Shown in pieces: positions 20,604-32,206 of a stretch of DNA of 64,000 nucleotides. The stretch is taken from contig OY743181.1 in the NCBI GenBank assembly GCA_963555705.1, positions 24,680,513 through 24,744,512 of the forward strand. Direction: 5' to 3'. The position numbers and the translations under genes are program-made. The first letter of the stretch is position 1, and each line of letters opens with the position of its first letter. The notes under the pieces were generated by a model. The model saw nothing but the letters and a program-made list of their open reading frames with translations. It had not been told where the DNA came from and did no database searches. The DNA is from Ligustrum vulgare. Its lineage: Eukaryota; Streptophyta; Magnoliopsida; Lamiales; Oleaceae.

Positions 20604-23600
20604 TGTAACGCCCCGAATTCCGTGGAGCCCGGGACGCCACTTCTTCCTTTAAATCTGATTTCATTGCGGAAATAATTAAAAATCTCAAACATCATATTTA
20701 TTATTTGAAACCTTTGAAACAACATTTTTGCGGAATAAATGAATTTATAAAACATCACATCCATTGTTTAAAAGTTAAAGCGGAAACTAAATTTTAAACA
20801 ATTTAATTAAAACAATTCATAAAAGTTAAATCTTAAGTTTTAAAGTAAAGTAACGATAAATAATTAAATTGACGACATTTATGAAACAATTCAAATATTG
20901 AAATGATTTGAAAAATTATTCTTGGAACAAAACATGAATAAATAAGTTTCACTTTCAAATAAAACATTTCTAAAATCTCAATAATTGCCACCATCGCACG
21001 CCTCGCCGCCGACTCCGTCATCTGCAAAATTTGTTTTTGGAAAACGTGAGTATTTCATAGAAATACTCAGTAGACTCGCGCATAATAATCATTTAACATT
21101 ATAAATTAAAACACATAATCATGATATTCAAGTTCTCAGGTGCCTAACGATCACCAGTATTCTCATGAACATAAAAGTTCAAGTTCTCATGCATTTAAGC
21201 AAGTAATTCTCATGAACATAAAAGTTCAAGTTCTCATGCATTTAAGCAAGTAATTCTCATGAACACAATCATACATGCTAAACTTATAATCCAAATAATT
21301 ATCATTGCGCACTTTTGAAAATAGAAATATTTGAAATTTAGAGTCTACCTCAAATCACGAGTCTGAAAGTTGAGCAAGAAAATCACGTTGTTCTTCTAAA
21401 TGTCCAAGCGCCTCGTCTAGCATAAAGTAATAAGTCCAATTTAATACTTTTAAAATTGATTTAAATGACTTAGAACTTTTAGGGACTGAAATGATTATTT
21501 TAAAACTTGGGGGACTAAAATGAATACTGTTGAAAGTTGAGTTGAAACTTAAAACGAATATTAAACTATTGGGCTGAAATAATAGATTTTAAAAATGGAG
21601 TGGCTGATTAAAATCATTTAAAGCTGAAAGAACTGAAATAAAACATTTTTAAACAAACAGGGGCTGAAACTCAAAGGAGTTAAATCTTCAGGACTGAAAT
21701 AAATAACTTTTAAAATCAATAAGGACTAAAATAAATAACTTTTAAAACGAAAGGACTGAATTGAGTGTATTTCAAAAGTGTAGGCATTAAATTAAGGGAC
21801 TTCTAAAATAAGGGACTGAATTAGACACATTTCAAACTTTGGGGCTTAAAAGCAATTTAAACAAAATAATAAAAATTCCTTTAAAAATATCACACACACT
21901 CTCTCTCTCTCTTATTTTCGATACAGAGAGTGAGAGTGCAGAGGCGAGAGAGAGGCGGACGACGCCTCTCGCTGGCGATCGTAGGCGGCGAAGCCGCCAT
22001 CGAAGGGCGCGACGGAAGTGGGTGGAGGGGGGCTGCAGAAGGTGAAGTTTTGGGCGGTTTCAAGTGCGAGAAATGAGGTAGTCAGTGGCTTGGGTTCGAA
22101 AATTGGGAATGCGATTTCCGGCGAAGGTGGGGTCGAGTACGCCGGCGGTCGAGGTAAGTGTTTGGGCTTAATTTGATTCTTAGTTCTGGGTTTTGATTGT
22201 GGGAGTTGGGCAGCAGTGGTGCTTCGTTTGTGGAATGGAAATGGCCGGTTGAGAGGTTGCGGCCGGTGGCTTCACATGGTGCTACGGTGGAGTTGGGCTA
22301 AGGGATTGAAGTTGGCAGCGAGCAGGGGCGAGTGTGGGCTGCGGTTTGGGGGTTCAATTTGATGGTGGTGAATGGGCAGTGACGGTTTCGATTTGGTGGT
22401 GGCGGTGCTATTTACGATTTGAGTGGGCAGGGGGATGGTTTGACTGGATTGGAATTGTGGTGATGATGATGAATTGTGGTGGTGTTATTGCCTTTGGTTG
22501 GAGGTGAAATGGGCAGGGGCGATTTTGGTGATGAGGAAGGTTTGGGTGCAGGCTGTGATTTTGGTAGTGGCGTTGTGGATGGTCCAGGCGGCGGTTTCGG
22601 AGGTGTTGGGTGATTTTGTGAATTCGGAACTTGGGTTGAGATTTTGGGTTTGTGTTTACAAGCGGTCTGATCGCTACGGATCGAATTGGTGGCTCAGTGG
22701 AGGTGCGGTCATCGTGTGTGATATTCGAATTGAGAAGAGACTGAATCTTGAGGGATGAATTCATACTTAGAGGTGCTTACTGGAGTTTTTGTGTATGTAG
22801 TGTTGGTTTTTAGCTTTTTCTGTTGAAGAAGGAATTTGGTGGTTGTCTTCCATTCACCCCATTAATCCATTGCTTGAATTATTGAGTGAATGAATTGACA
22901 CAACGTGTGCTAATTCGCCAGTGTGAATATGTGGGATTCATCATATTATTGGTGTCTAGAAATTATAGTTCTAGCATCAACATATAAGTTTCGATGTATG
23001 AACACCATGTCTAAACCGAGGTTGACCACTGGAGGAGGAGATTTCATACTGAGAGTATTATTGTGTTGCTGAAATTTGTGTGTGTGCTGGTCATGAATGG
23101 TGAGGGAGATATACACGTGTTGTTGGGGCTCAATTTGGTAGGTTAGGGCAGCATATGATTTGGGGAAAGATTGAAGGGATTTAAAAAAATATGCATGGAA
23201 GGCATGAGGTGACGTGGGGATGATGACTGAAATTTTGGGATTGAGGTTATTTCATTCTTGGCTATGGTTCTGAATGTGGTTGTAAATGAGGCTTGGTGGA
23301 TTCATAAATGGAGGTTTGTGGTGGAGGATTAGGTGGAAAATGAAATGGAAAGTGGTGTAAAGTATGGTGATTGATGATGATGAAATGGGTGGGAAAAGAA
23401 GAAAATGTGGGATGTAATTAGGTTGAATGGCTAATTGTGAGGGATTGGGTAGAGATAATGGGGAAAATGTGCTTGAATATGAAAGTAGAAGTTGGGGAGG
23501 AAATTTTGGGATTAAAATGAATGTGAATTGGGGATTTTAAAAATAAATAAAAATTTGAGAATGAATTTAAATTAGAGATAAAATATTTTGGATTTAAAAT

Positions 23601-23882
23601 AATTTGAATTCCATAAATTGAAAATTGAATTTTAAAATAAATAATGGACTTGGACATAAAATCAAATAATTTGGATAATCTATTAAAAGTTGAAATCTGG
23701 ACTTAAGAATAAATACTGAAAATGATTCACTTTAATGGAACTGGAATTTGACTAAGATAAATTTAAAATAAAATTTTTCGTCGTTGGCTAGACTATTGCG
23801 TTTTAAAATAAATGGGCAAAGTCGTAGCGACACATAAAAAAATAATGTTTAAATAAATCATGGAAAATTCTCGGTCGCTACA
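20604..23882 (+). mobile_element. Long solo LTR, copy 1 (TGTAACGCCCCG family)
   Basis: A 3279-bp solo LTR starting TGTAACGCCCCG and ending ggtcgctaca, flanked by the perfect 5-bp duplication TCAAA (20599-20603 and 23883-23887). Copies of the same family lie at 50872-57198 (minus strand) and 59881-62999. LTRs of about 3 kb with this start are common among plant Ty3/gypsy elements, but with no internal region the lineage is not proven. It contains a roughly 51-bp direct repeat at about 21155-21260 and a GC-rich tract around 21950-22700 whose open frames I regard as non-coding. Confidence 0.88.
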
Positions 23883-23887
23883 TCAAA

Positions 23888-24028
23888 TATGAAAGTGATG
23901 AGTTGTCTCGCTTACTCAAAATGTGCACTCGGATATCGGATGAAGACAATGTGGAAATAAATGTTATCGCCTTTTGCAAGAGTAAACGAAGTTTGGACGA
24001 GAAGGGAAAAGAGAAGGTACAAGAATGA
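23888..24028 (+). pseudogene. Host exon of unknown function, 3' part
   Basis: Continues the frame of 20472-20603 after the solo LTR, reading YESDELSRLLKMCTRISDED and ending KGKEKVQE at the TGA. The conserved frame across the insertion point shows that it is one coding exon. Family not recognised. Confidence 0.55.
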
Positions 24029-24963
24029 TAGACTAATAGGAAATTTATTATTTTTGGATACATTGTGAAATTGAACTCTATCTATGCTTTTGTTTCATGT
24101 TTTATTGTGTAATTGATCTCCGAAATGGAATTTGACCCCGCTTCAACAGCTCCAAACTCACCCAGTTGATTTCTAATTTAATCCAAATTTGGTAGCACTA
24201 AAATTTTGAATATTAATCGAATTCAAAGTCAACATTTAATCTTAACTACACCTTTTATGAGACTCACAGCTTTTTAACAACACATCTCATCAACTTTTAT
24301 CAAAAATTTTTAAAAATCTGATTTTTATTAATATCAAAGGGGGACTTAGTGTAAGAAAGTAAAGAAAATATGTTAATTTTGGGTAAAATCCTAACTTGGA
24401 TAAATTTAAACTCAATGAACGTGAAAAGGGCAGACTTCAATCTTAATTTGAAGTTGTTTTTAGAGTAATTAGAGCTAACTAGATGGCACGGAAGTGATTA
24501 AAAGTAAAAAGAGAACTGTTGATAGAAAATTACAATTTTCGTGGGAAAATTCAGCTTTAAAAAGCTTGGGGCTAAATTGAGGGACCAATTTCTAATGATC
24601 ATTAAGGTTCAATCACCAGTCTCATAGATATTGGAAGTTTCGATATAAAAAATTAAAAGTATTGGATGAGTTTTGTACGAATTATGGGAAGTGGGAGACT
24701 AAGTTTAGCAATCCAACTATCTATCATCCTTTTCCAGTGGGATTCTGCGGCAACGATGGTGACGAAGATGGAGTTGATAGCGGTCGGAGATTTAGAGGTG
24801 ATCGTGGGGGAGGGTGAGGGTGAGGGTGACAGTGAAGGTTTGTTTGCAATTTTATAAAATATGGCAAAAATTATATATCAAATCCTCATCTTTAATTTTG
24901 GGTGATAGTTAATCCCGAGTGACCATTGCCAAAACTATTTGTAACTTCATTGACTAGTGTCAT
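24029..24963. other. Host-like sequence left of the copia element
   Basis: Mostly AT-rich non-coding DNA. A plus-strand frame at about 24663-24824 reads DEFCTNYGKWETKFSNPTIY followed by a Gly/Asp-rich end and could be a further exon of the disrupted host gene. Not recognised. Confidence 0.35.
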
Positions 24964-25693
24964 TGTTGGATCGATAATGAACAATAACGAAAATAATAAA
25001 AGTAGAATCCAAAAGAATACAAGAATTTTTTGATCTGAAGACCCTAAAGGTTTGGTGATTCAAAGAACCGCCTACTCCCCCGTCGAGCAATCCATTATAT
25101 TGGATTTATGCTCAATTTCCACTAGGCACAAAATAATGTTCATAACAATTTACAATCAATCCAAAAACACAAAGAAAAACCCCGATTTTTGGACTAGACA
25201 ATGGTTGAGAATCTTCCAAAGATTCACCAAGAATCTAATCCCTAAACAAATGATTTACACCTATTGCATACCACAAACAGAAAAACACCCAAAGACTCCC
25301 CCAAAAACCGAAGTTATACACGATCGAACCCTAAATAAATCACCAAGAATAAACTCTCCTTTACTACAAGATTACACATATTGTAATCAGTCTAATTAAC
25401 AAGAGAAGATTAAAGGAAGAGTAAAGGATTGATCTCACCAAGAGAATAATCCTTTCGAACCTAGCCCAAGATTATCGCCTTCGAATTTTTGACAGAGAGG
25501 AGTTGCGTTTCTTTTTTCCTTGTCCGTGTTCTGTGCTTCTGTTTATATTCTATTCTTTTCCGAGTTCAATTAGAATATGAAGCCTGGGAAGTGTATTTAT
25601 TTTGAGTCCAAGTATATGGGTCAAATACCCATTTAGGCTAAAGTAAGAGGATAAAATGTGTTTTGGCTTATTAAGTGAGTAACGCTCTCTACA
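24964..25693 (-). mobile_element. Copia 3' LTR
   Basis: Begins TGTTGGATCG and ends ctctctaca. It matches 33724-34453 along its whole length. On the minus strand the polypurine tract AAGGTGGAGAA (25694-25704) lies directly outside it. Confidence 0.92.
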
Positions 25694-25704
25694 TTCTCCA
25701 CCTT
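25694..25704 (-). other. Copia polypurine tract
   Basis: The minus strand reads AAGGTGGAGAA, directly next to the 3' LTR, the usual tract of plant copia elements. Confidence 0.8.
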
Positions 25705-25834
25705 GCTACGAACTTGAGTGCACCAATAGTGAATTTAAGCAACCAATTCAATATCATCTTGCTAATAAATACCTGTAAAAGAAAAGAAAAAGTATTAGTT
25801 TTTCAAAAAATAAACAATGATCGAATATTGATTC

Positions 25835-27371
25835 TTAAGAATCAATGTTCAGCATTTTCATGCAATCTTTAAATCTATTAATGAGTAACACCTTTGTTCC
25901 CATATCCGAATGATTTAAAAGTGATCGTATCTTTTCAAGTTTAACCATTCCATTTTCAACCATGTCCCTTATGAAATGATATTTAACGTCTACATACTTA
26001 GTCCTATCAAGAAACATGGGATTCTTACTAAGATGAATGACACTTTGATTATCAGAAAATAGAAGTACATTATTATCAATAAATTTCAATTCATGCAATA
26101 AACCCCTCACTCGAAGCCCCTTTTTTAATGCTTTACATGCAGCAATATATTCAGCCTCAGTGGATGATAATGCAACTACCCTTTGCAACTAGGACTTCCA
26201 ACTAATGCGTGAATTACATAAAGTAAAAACATATGATGAAGTATTTCTTTTATCTAAATCACCCGCAAAATCAAATTCACAATGCCCCTATAAGATTATA
26301 CCTTCTTTGCATTTGGAATAATGCAAACCAACAGTTTAGTACCTTTTAGATATCTAAGCATACCTTTTAAGGCTTCCCAATGAAGTTCATCGGGATTAGA
26401 CATAAAAATGCTAAGAGTACTCACAGAATATGGTAAATCGGCTAGTGCAAACCGTAAAAAACATAATAGAACCAATTACATTAGCATAAGGTACTCTATT
26501 AATCTTAATGATTTCTTCATCGGTTTTAGGAGATTGATCAGATGAAAGTTTCAAATGATTTGATAAAGGTAATGAACAAGATTTAGCATGCATCATAGAA
26601 AACTTTTCAAGTACCTTGGAAATGTAGATAGATTGATTTAAAATCAAAGTACTATTAGTCTTATCCCTTTTTATGTTCATACCCAAAATTCTCTTGGCAG
26701 GGCAAAGATCCTTCATTTCAAATTCAGAATTTAATTTCCATTTAACTGACTTAATTTTGTTTATATCATGATAGGCTAAAATCATATCATCCACATGTAA
26801 AAGCAGATAAACAGAATCAAGTCCTTAATTTGCATCATAAAACAAGCATGAATCATAGCTATTTTTCTTGAAACCTAATATCTTCATGTAAGATTCAAAT
26901 CTCCTACACCATTTCCTAGGAGTTTGTTTTAGACCATATAAAGACAACTTTAAAAGACAAACAATTTCAGTCTTACCCTTTTGTTCAAATCCTTTAGGTT
27001 GTTGCATGTATATAGTTTCATCTAATTCACAATAAAGGAAAGCAGTTTTGACATCAAGTTGTTCTAACTCCCAGTCAAAATGAGCAACTAAGGCCAAAAG
27101 GATCCTAATAGATGTATACTTCACCACAGGTGAGAAAATTTCATTATAGTCTATACCTTCCTTTTGGGAAAAACCCTTAGCTACTAGTCTGGCTTTGTAC
27201 TTAATGCCATGTTTGTTGGAATCACTTTCCTTAATCTTAAAAATCTACTTACATTCTATGACTTTCTGATCTTTAGGCCTTTTAACTAATATCCAAGTTT
27301 TATTCTTATGTAAAGAATTCATTTCATCATTCATAGCTGCAAGCCAATTTTTAGATTTAGGACAAGAAATA
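25835..27371 (-). pseudogene. Copia reverse transcriptase and RNase H
   Basis: From the nested insertion at 27371 leftward. Reverse transcriptase starts after a text reading NEMNSLHKNKTW; KARLVAKGFSQKEGIDY, the block LEQLDVKTAFLYCELDETIY and the catalytic VDDMILA are visible. RNase H follows, with the hallmark ALSSTEAEYIA at about 26170 and SVIHLSKNPMFLDRTKYVDV. There is a stop after VIECK near 27247, a frame break at about 26825-26794 just before VDDMILA, and another between 26411 and 26188 in the RT/RNase H linker. The product could not function. Confidence 0.9.
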
Positions 27372-28159
27372 TGATGAGATTCGAAGCGCGGAAGAAACGC
27401 CGGAAAGTTCCGAACTCAGGTTGTGGTTGGACGGATGAATCATGACCCGATATTCACGACGCGATGGATCGACGATGCGGAATAAAGAACCACGACTTTC
27501 GAAACGCCACAAGGATTTGCCCAATCTCCTTGATAAGTCTCTGATTTTTAACGCCACAAATACTCTCGCGAATATTTGATAAGTTCTGGATGAACGCCAC
27601 AAGATAATCAATCTTGATAAGTTTGGATTTGTAATGTGAATCCACACATTAAACAATTGAAAAACATTCAATCTCTTTTTATTCAATAATCAAAGTCTGA
27701 ATTACAATGAATGGAAAAAGCGTATAAATAAGCAAAATAAAACCCTAGTCGCTAATCTACTCAAAATAGAATTCTAATTAGACTAAAATAACTAAAACTG
27801 ATAAGGAAATAAAATAATGCGAAATCTGGAAAAATCTGATCCGTTAAGCAGTTACGGCCGTAAAGATGACACTTACGGCTGTAAGTGTGTTTCTGTTTAA
27901 GGTTACGGCCGTGATCCCTTATTTACGGCCGTAAATCGGAAATCTTGAAATTCTGCATTTTATCCCGAGGGGAGGTTACGGCCGTGACATATGTTGGTTA
28001 CGTCCGTGAAAGCTCTTCTGCATAATTTTCGATTCTTTTCGACACGGTTTGATCTTCAAAGCTCGTCGAACCTGCTGAATTCTTATTTTGGCTTGAATAT
28101 TTAAATTTTCCCGTCAAGCCTGCTATGACTCCGATTGTCGAGGGTCCTGGATCACATCA
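27372..28159 (-). mobile_element. 3' LTR of the nested non-autonomous element
   Basis: Begins TGATGAGATTCG, ends GGATCACATCA. Palindrome array at 27852-28009. GGCTTGA and TCAAGCC near 28090 form a short inverted repeat. Confidence 0.92.
27852..28009. repeat. Palindrome pairs in the nested element's 3' LTR
   Basis: Units start at 27852, 27873, 27903, 27923, 27976 and 27998: three pairs 20-22 bp apart. Variants are TTACGGCTGTAA, TTACGGCCGTGA and TTACGTCCGTGA. The array lies about 150-310 bp from the U3 end. Confidence 0.9.
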
Positions 28160-28173
28160 TACCCTCCTTCTTT
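28160..28173 (-). other. Polypurine tract of the nested element
   Basis: The minus strand reads AAAGAAGGAGGGTA immediately before the 3' LTR. Confidence 0.85.
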
Positions 28174-28364
28174 AGGATGATTCGTCCCGAATCATAGTTT
28201 TGTTCCTGTTGTTTCACTTCACCTCTTGGATCAAACGGAGAATTTCTACTTCCATGCCATGAGTTCAATAAATTGGAATCCTTTGATTGGAAAACATGGA
28301 AGAGATGGAGCTTGAACTTCCTTTGCCATTTGCGGTGTGGTTGAAGCTTCCAAACATAATTAAC

Positions 28365-29145
28365 CTACAAAAAGGATTTAAACAAAATGGGGAGGGAAAT
28401 GTTAGCTTCATGAGGTACAAGGTATGAATCCTTGTATTCATGAAAAACCACCACCAACTCCACTTCTTGAACCACGAGGCTCTTCTCTTCGCCTCTTTCC
28501 TCCTTTGCAATTTCTTGTTCAATTTTTTTATCTTCAAACTCAACCACATCTCCGACCTCCACATTTGAATCACCATGTTCATATACTACCCCATCACTAC
28601 CAAAATGTGGATCTTCCAATTCAAAGCTCAAAATTTGAACTTCTACCCCAACTTCTAATTCCTCATCATATTTTTGGAGTTTGTTCACATAACTCCACGT
28701 TTTCAACTCCTACCACAAAGTTCGGGGTCTCTTCAACTACTTCTAATTCATGTTTCAAGCCTCCCTCCTTCTTTTCAACATTCATATCCCGATACTCAAC
28801 TATAACATGTATTTCACTCTCCTCTAGCCATTTAATCACCGCCTTTCATTTCTCCTCCTTTCGCAATTTAGCCAAATATTTTATTTCTACCTCCCGTTCA
28901 CACCTCAATCTTTCCTCATAAATTTCTTTTTGAATTTTCAAAATTGCTTTTGGATCAATCTCAGCTCCTCTCTTAACCCCGATTCCATCCCTAGGTTTAG
29001 GATCACGCCTATAATCACTACGATTTGCTTGAGATCGCCTTTTTTTCAATTTCCCTTCCCTTTCATCTAGTTTATCCAACCTCATCAAAGCTTCATTCAA
29101 AAATCTCCACATACGATCTTTGACGTTTTCATGGGAATTGGACAT
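28365..29145 (-). pseudogene. Gag-like reading frame of the nested element
   Basis: Starts at the ATG at 29143-29145 (MSNSHENVKDRMWRFLNEAL), just inside the primer site. The first 100 codons are charged and helical, with RMWRFLNEALMRLDKLDERE and YEERLRCEREVEIKYLAK, and end in a TGA near 28844. The same frame stays open after that stop for about 65 codons (KAVIKWLEESEIHVIVEYRD onward). A second, very acidic frame follows to 28365. It resembles the amino-terminal region of plant Ty3/gypsy gag proteins in composition only; no capsid or zinc knuckle is visible. A single point mutation or stop readthrough could explain the break. Confidence 0.5.
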
Positions 29146-29555
29146 TGTGAAATTTATGTGGAAGGACACAAAAAGAATAATGAAAACAAAGGATCAAGAA
29201 ATTCAAGAAAGTGGTTCTTGAATGGACTCTCTTATTTTATTTTATTTTTTGAATTTTAGGATGAATTTTCGGAATAAATAAAATAATAAATAATTTTTTT
29301 TTTATAAATCCAAAAATTCGACAACGAACACGAAAGAACAAACGGAACTTAATTCGGATAAGAATTAAGCAAAACAAACACTTTTGAATTTTGTTAGATT
29401 TTTATATGGATCAAACAAAGAAAAAATTTACTGGCACGAAGAATACTCAAGAAAAGAAAGACTCAAGAACGAGATATGGATAATTCTTATGGCAGACTCG
29501 ATGATAAACATAAGAATTAAACTGGATAGAATAAAAAACCTGAATTCAGAGTCCA

Positions 29556-29567
29556 GCTCTGATACCA
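29556..29567 (-). other. Primer binding site, initiator tRNA-Met
   Basis: The minus strand reads TGGTATCAGAGC, the usual primer site of many plant LTR elements, two bases from the LTR end at 29570. Confidence 0.9.
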
Positions 29568-29569
29568 GA

Positions 29570-30357
29570 TGATGAGACTCGAAACGCGGAAGAAACGCCG
29601 GAAAGTTCCGAACTCAGGTTGTGGTTGGACGGATGAATCATGACCCGATATTCATGACGCGATGGCTCGACGATGCGGAATAAAGAACCACGACTTTCGA
29701 AACGCCACAAGGATTTGCCCAATCTCCTTGATAAGTCTCTGATTTTTAACGCCACAAATACTCTCGCGAATATTTGATAAGTTCTGGATGAACGCCACAA
29801 GATAATCAATCTTGACAAGTTTGGGTTTGTAATGTGAATCCACACATTAAATAATTGAAAAACATTTAATCTCTTTTTATTCAATAATCAAAGTCTGAAT
29901 TACAATGAATGGAAAAAGCGTATAAATAAGCAAAATAAAACCCTAGTCCCTAATATACTCAAAATAGAATTTTAATTAGACTAAAATAACTAAAACTGAT
30001 AAGGAAATAAAATAATGCGAAATCTGGAAAAATCTGATCCGTTAAGCAGTTACGGCCGTAAAGATGACACTTACGGCCGTAAGTGTGTTTCTGTTTAAGG
30101 TTACGGCCGTGATCCCTTATTTACGGCCGTAAATCGAAAATCTTGAAATTCTGCATTTTATCCCGAGGGGAGGTTACGGCCGTGACATATGTTGGTTACG
30201 GCCGTGAAAGCTCTTTTGCATAATTTTCGATTCTTTTCGACACGGTTTGATCTTCAAAGCTCGTCGAACCTGCTGAATTCTTATTTTGGCTTGAATATTT
30301 AAATTTTCCCGTCAAGCCTGCGATGACTCCGATTGTCGAGGGTCCTGGATCACATCA
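29570..30357 (-). mobile_element. 5' LTR of the nested non-autonomous element
   Basis: A 788-bp partner of 27372-28159. Better preserved: its palindrome units at 30050-30207 lack two of the substitutions seen in the other copy. Confidence 0.92.
30050..30207. repeat. Palindrome pairs in the nested element's 5' LTR
   Basis: Units start at 30050, 30071, 30101, 30121, 30174 and 30196. Three are perfect TTACGGCCGTAA and three end in TGA. Pairs are 20-22 bp apart and 51-53 bp separate successive pairs. Confidence 0.9.
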
Positions 30358-32038
30358 AAATAGCTTCTTCATAAGAAGCTGGTTCAACACACAGATTATC
30401 ACAATTAGTAAACAGAGACACAAAATCATCATTATTATACCTAATGGAAGGTTTTACTTGCCTCCTCACCCTATCTCTAGTCAACTGATAGTTGGATAGA
30501 TCATGTGTTTGAACAACTTCACCTTCAGTATTAGAATCAATATCCTCTTGATCTATGTTTTCATTTTGATCATTCTGATTCAAGTGCTCCACCTCAAGAG
30601 GAGCCTGTGTAGTTGTGTTATCAAGACTGAGATCATTCAAATCCCATATGACAGTTTTCATCCTTTTAAGATCATCAGCTTTAGATTCAGTTTTGATAAG
30701 GCAAGGCTTCAAGTCTTCCTTCTTCCTTAAACACAACATTCATGCTTATTATTATTTAAAAACCCTGATCTTCTTTTACCCACAACCTATAACATTTTAC
30801 ACCTTCTTCATAACCTAAGAAAATTCATTTTTTAGACCTGGGGTCGAGTTTTCCTTGATTTTGATGTGCATATGCAGCACATCCAAAAATCTTTAAGGAG
30901 GAATAGTTGAGGTGTTTACTAGACCAAAGAAATTTAGGACTTTTAAAACATATAGCCCTTGAAGGGCTCAAATTAACCAAATAAGTGGCAGTCTTTACTG
31001 CCTCTCCCCAAAAATATTTTGGAAGACCAGAGCTCAACAACATACACCTCACTTTGTTTAGTAAGGTAGTATTCAACAACATACACCTCACTTTGTTTAG
31101 TAAGGTAGTACTCATTCTCTCAGTTGTCCCATTTTGTTGTGGTGTATAGGTGACAGTCCTATGCCTTAATATTCCATTTTGTTTACAAAACTCATCAAAT
31201 ATGGTATTACAAAACTCCAATCTATCATCAGTTTTTAAAACCTTTATTTTCTTGTTGGTTTGGTTTTCGATTAAGGTTTCCCAATCCTTGAAGTTTTGAA
31301 TAGTTTCATCTTTTGGTTTTAGTAAAAAAGTCCAAACCTTTCTTGAAAACTCATCAATAATCAACAAGTAATATTTGAAACTAGAAACAGTTTGAGTGGA
31401 TGCTGGACCCCATAGGTCAGCATGAAGATATTCAAGAATGGAGGTTGATTTATGAATACCATATTTGAAGGGTAGTTTTGTTTGTTTTCCCGAAAAAAAT
31501 TCTTCACATAAATCTTCCTTGTCTAAATTGACATTTCCTATAATCCCATCGTTTCTTAGTGACTTAAGAGATTTATCTCCTATATGGCCAAGTCTTCGAT
31601 GCCATATGGAAGAGTTTCCGTTTTGAGAATGTAAGACGGATAGACATTCTTCTTTCTGAGGAATAACATGAATTTTGTAAAGACCATTTGTCTTTGCAAA
31701 ATTTATAATTTCAGAAGAATCCTTTTGAATTTTGCAAAACCCATGCTTCAAGCAAATCTCGAAATTATTAGAATCCAAGATTCTTAAAGAAATGAGGTTC
31801 TTATCAACCTCAGGAACATACCTAGTTTGTTCCAATTTGAGAAATTTATCATTTTCAAGTTTTAAGAAAATGTCACCAACACCACGTATCTTACAAGGGA
31901 AATTGTTTCTCATGTAAACACTCCCTTTATCTGTAGGTTTGAAATTATTGAACCATTCTCTTTCGGGACACACATGATATGTGCACCCAGAATCCAATAC
32001 CCAAGATTGATGAGTGTTGTTGACGCCACCAACCTCTC
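30358..32038 (-). pseudogene. Copia protease and integrase
   Basis: Starts in the aspartic protease (WVLDSGCTYHVCPEREW), then the GAG-pre-integrase block (SIWHRRLGHIGDKSLKSL) and the integrase core (LEYLHADLWGPA, the Asp-containing LKTDDRLEFC and TPQQNGTTERM). The CxxC of the zinc-binding part is damaged (LCEEFFSG). A 39-bp tandem duplication at 31034-31111 repeats 13 codons (text LLNKVRCMLLNTT) after the catalytic Glu region. A frame change near 30825 separates the integrase tail and the linker (QLTRDRVRRQVKPSIRYNN), which is then cut by the nested element at 30357. Confidence 0.9.
31034..31111 (-). repeat. 39-bp tandem duplication in the integrase frame
   Basis: Two adjacent copies starting at 31034 and 31073, nearly identical. 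The length is a multiple of three, so the frame is kept. Confidence 0.9.
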
Positions 32039-32195
32039 GGGTACTTACGACTCGGCCAACACAACGAATTTTCCACCGCATGGTGTGGATTTGTTCCACG
32101 CGAGGTGGACGCGTCCCCAGGGGGTTTCGAACCTTGGACCTTTGGAATATATGAATTCAAAAGGCCTCCCTGGTACCACTAAGCTAAGTTTATTT
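32030..32195 (-). mobile_element. tRNA-derived SINE-like insertion in copia gag/protease
   Basis: The minus strand has an RNA polymerase III A box (TAGCTTAGTGG, 32176-32186) and a B box (GGTTCGAAACC, complement of 32123-32133) about 45 bp apart, as in tRNA-derived plant SINEs. It interrupts the copia frame between the zinc-knuckle region and the protease. Clear target duplications and the exact 3' end were not found, so the limits are approximate. Confidence 0.65.
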
Positions 32196-32206
32196 ACCGT
32201 GTGAAC

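Larger units (their letters stand above)
27372..30357 (-). mobile_element. Non-autonomous LTR retrotransposon nested in copia pol
   Basis: A 2986-bp element with two 788-bp LTRs (27372-28159 and 29570-30357; ends TGATGAG and CACATCA) and perfect 5-bp duplication AAATA (27367-27371 and 30358-30362). Minus orientation is set by the initiator tRNA-Met primer site at 29556-29567 and the purine tract AAAGAAGGAGGGTA at 28160-28173. The 1410-bp interior encodes no reverse transcriptase, protease or integrase, only a short gag-like frame. It must have been mobilised by a partner. The LTRs differ at about 15 sites by eye (about 2 percent). Confidence 0.93.

Noticed and set aside
22408..22764. Opposing ORFs in the GC-rich part of solo LTR copy 1
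   Set aside because: The equivalent position of copy 3 does not keep the frame, and composition explains the openness.
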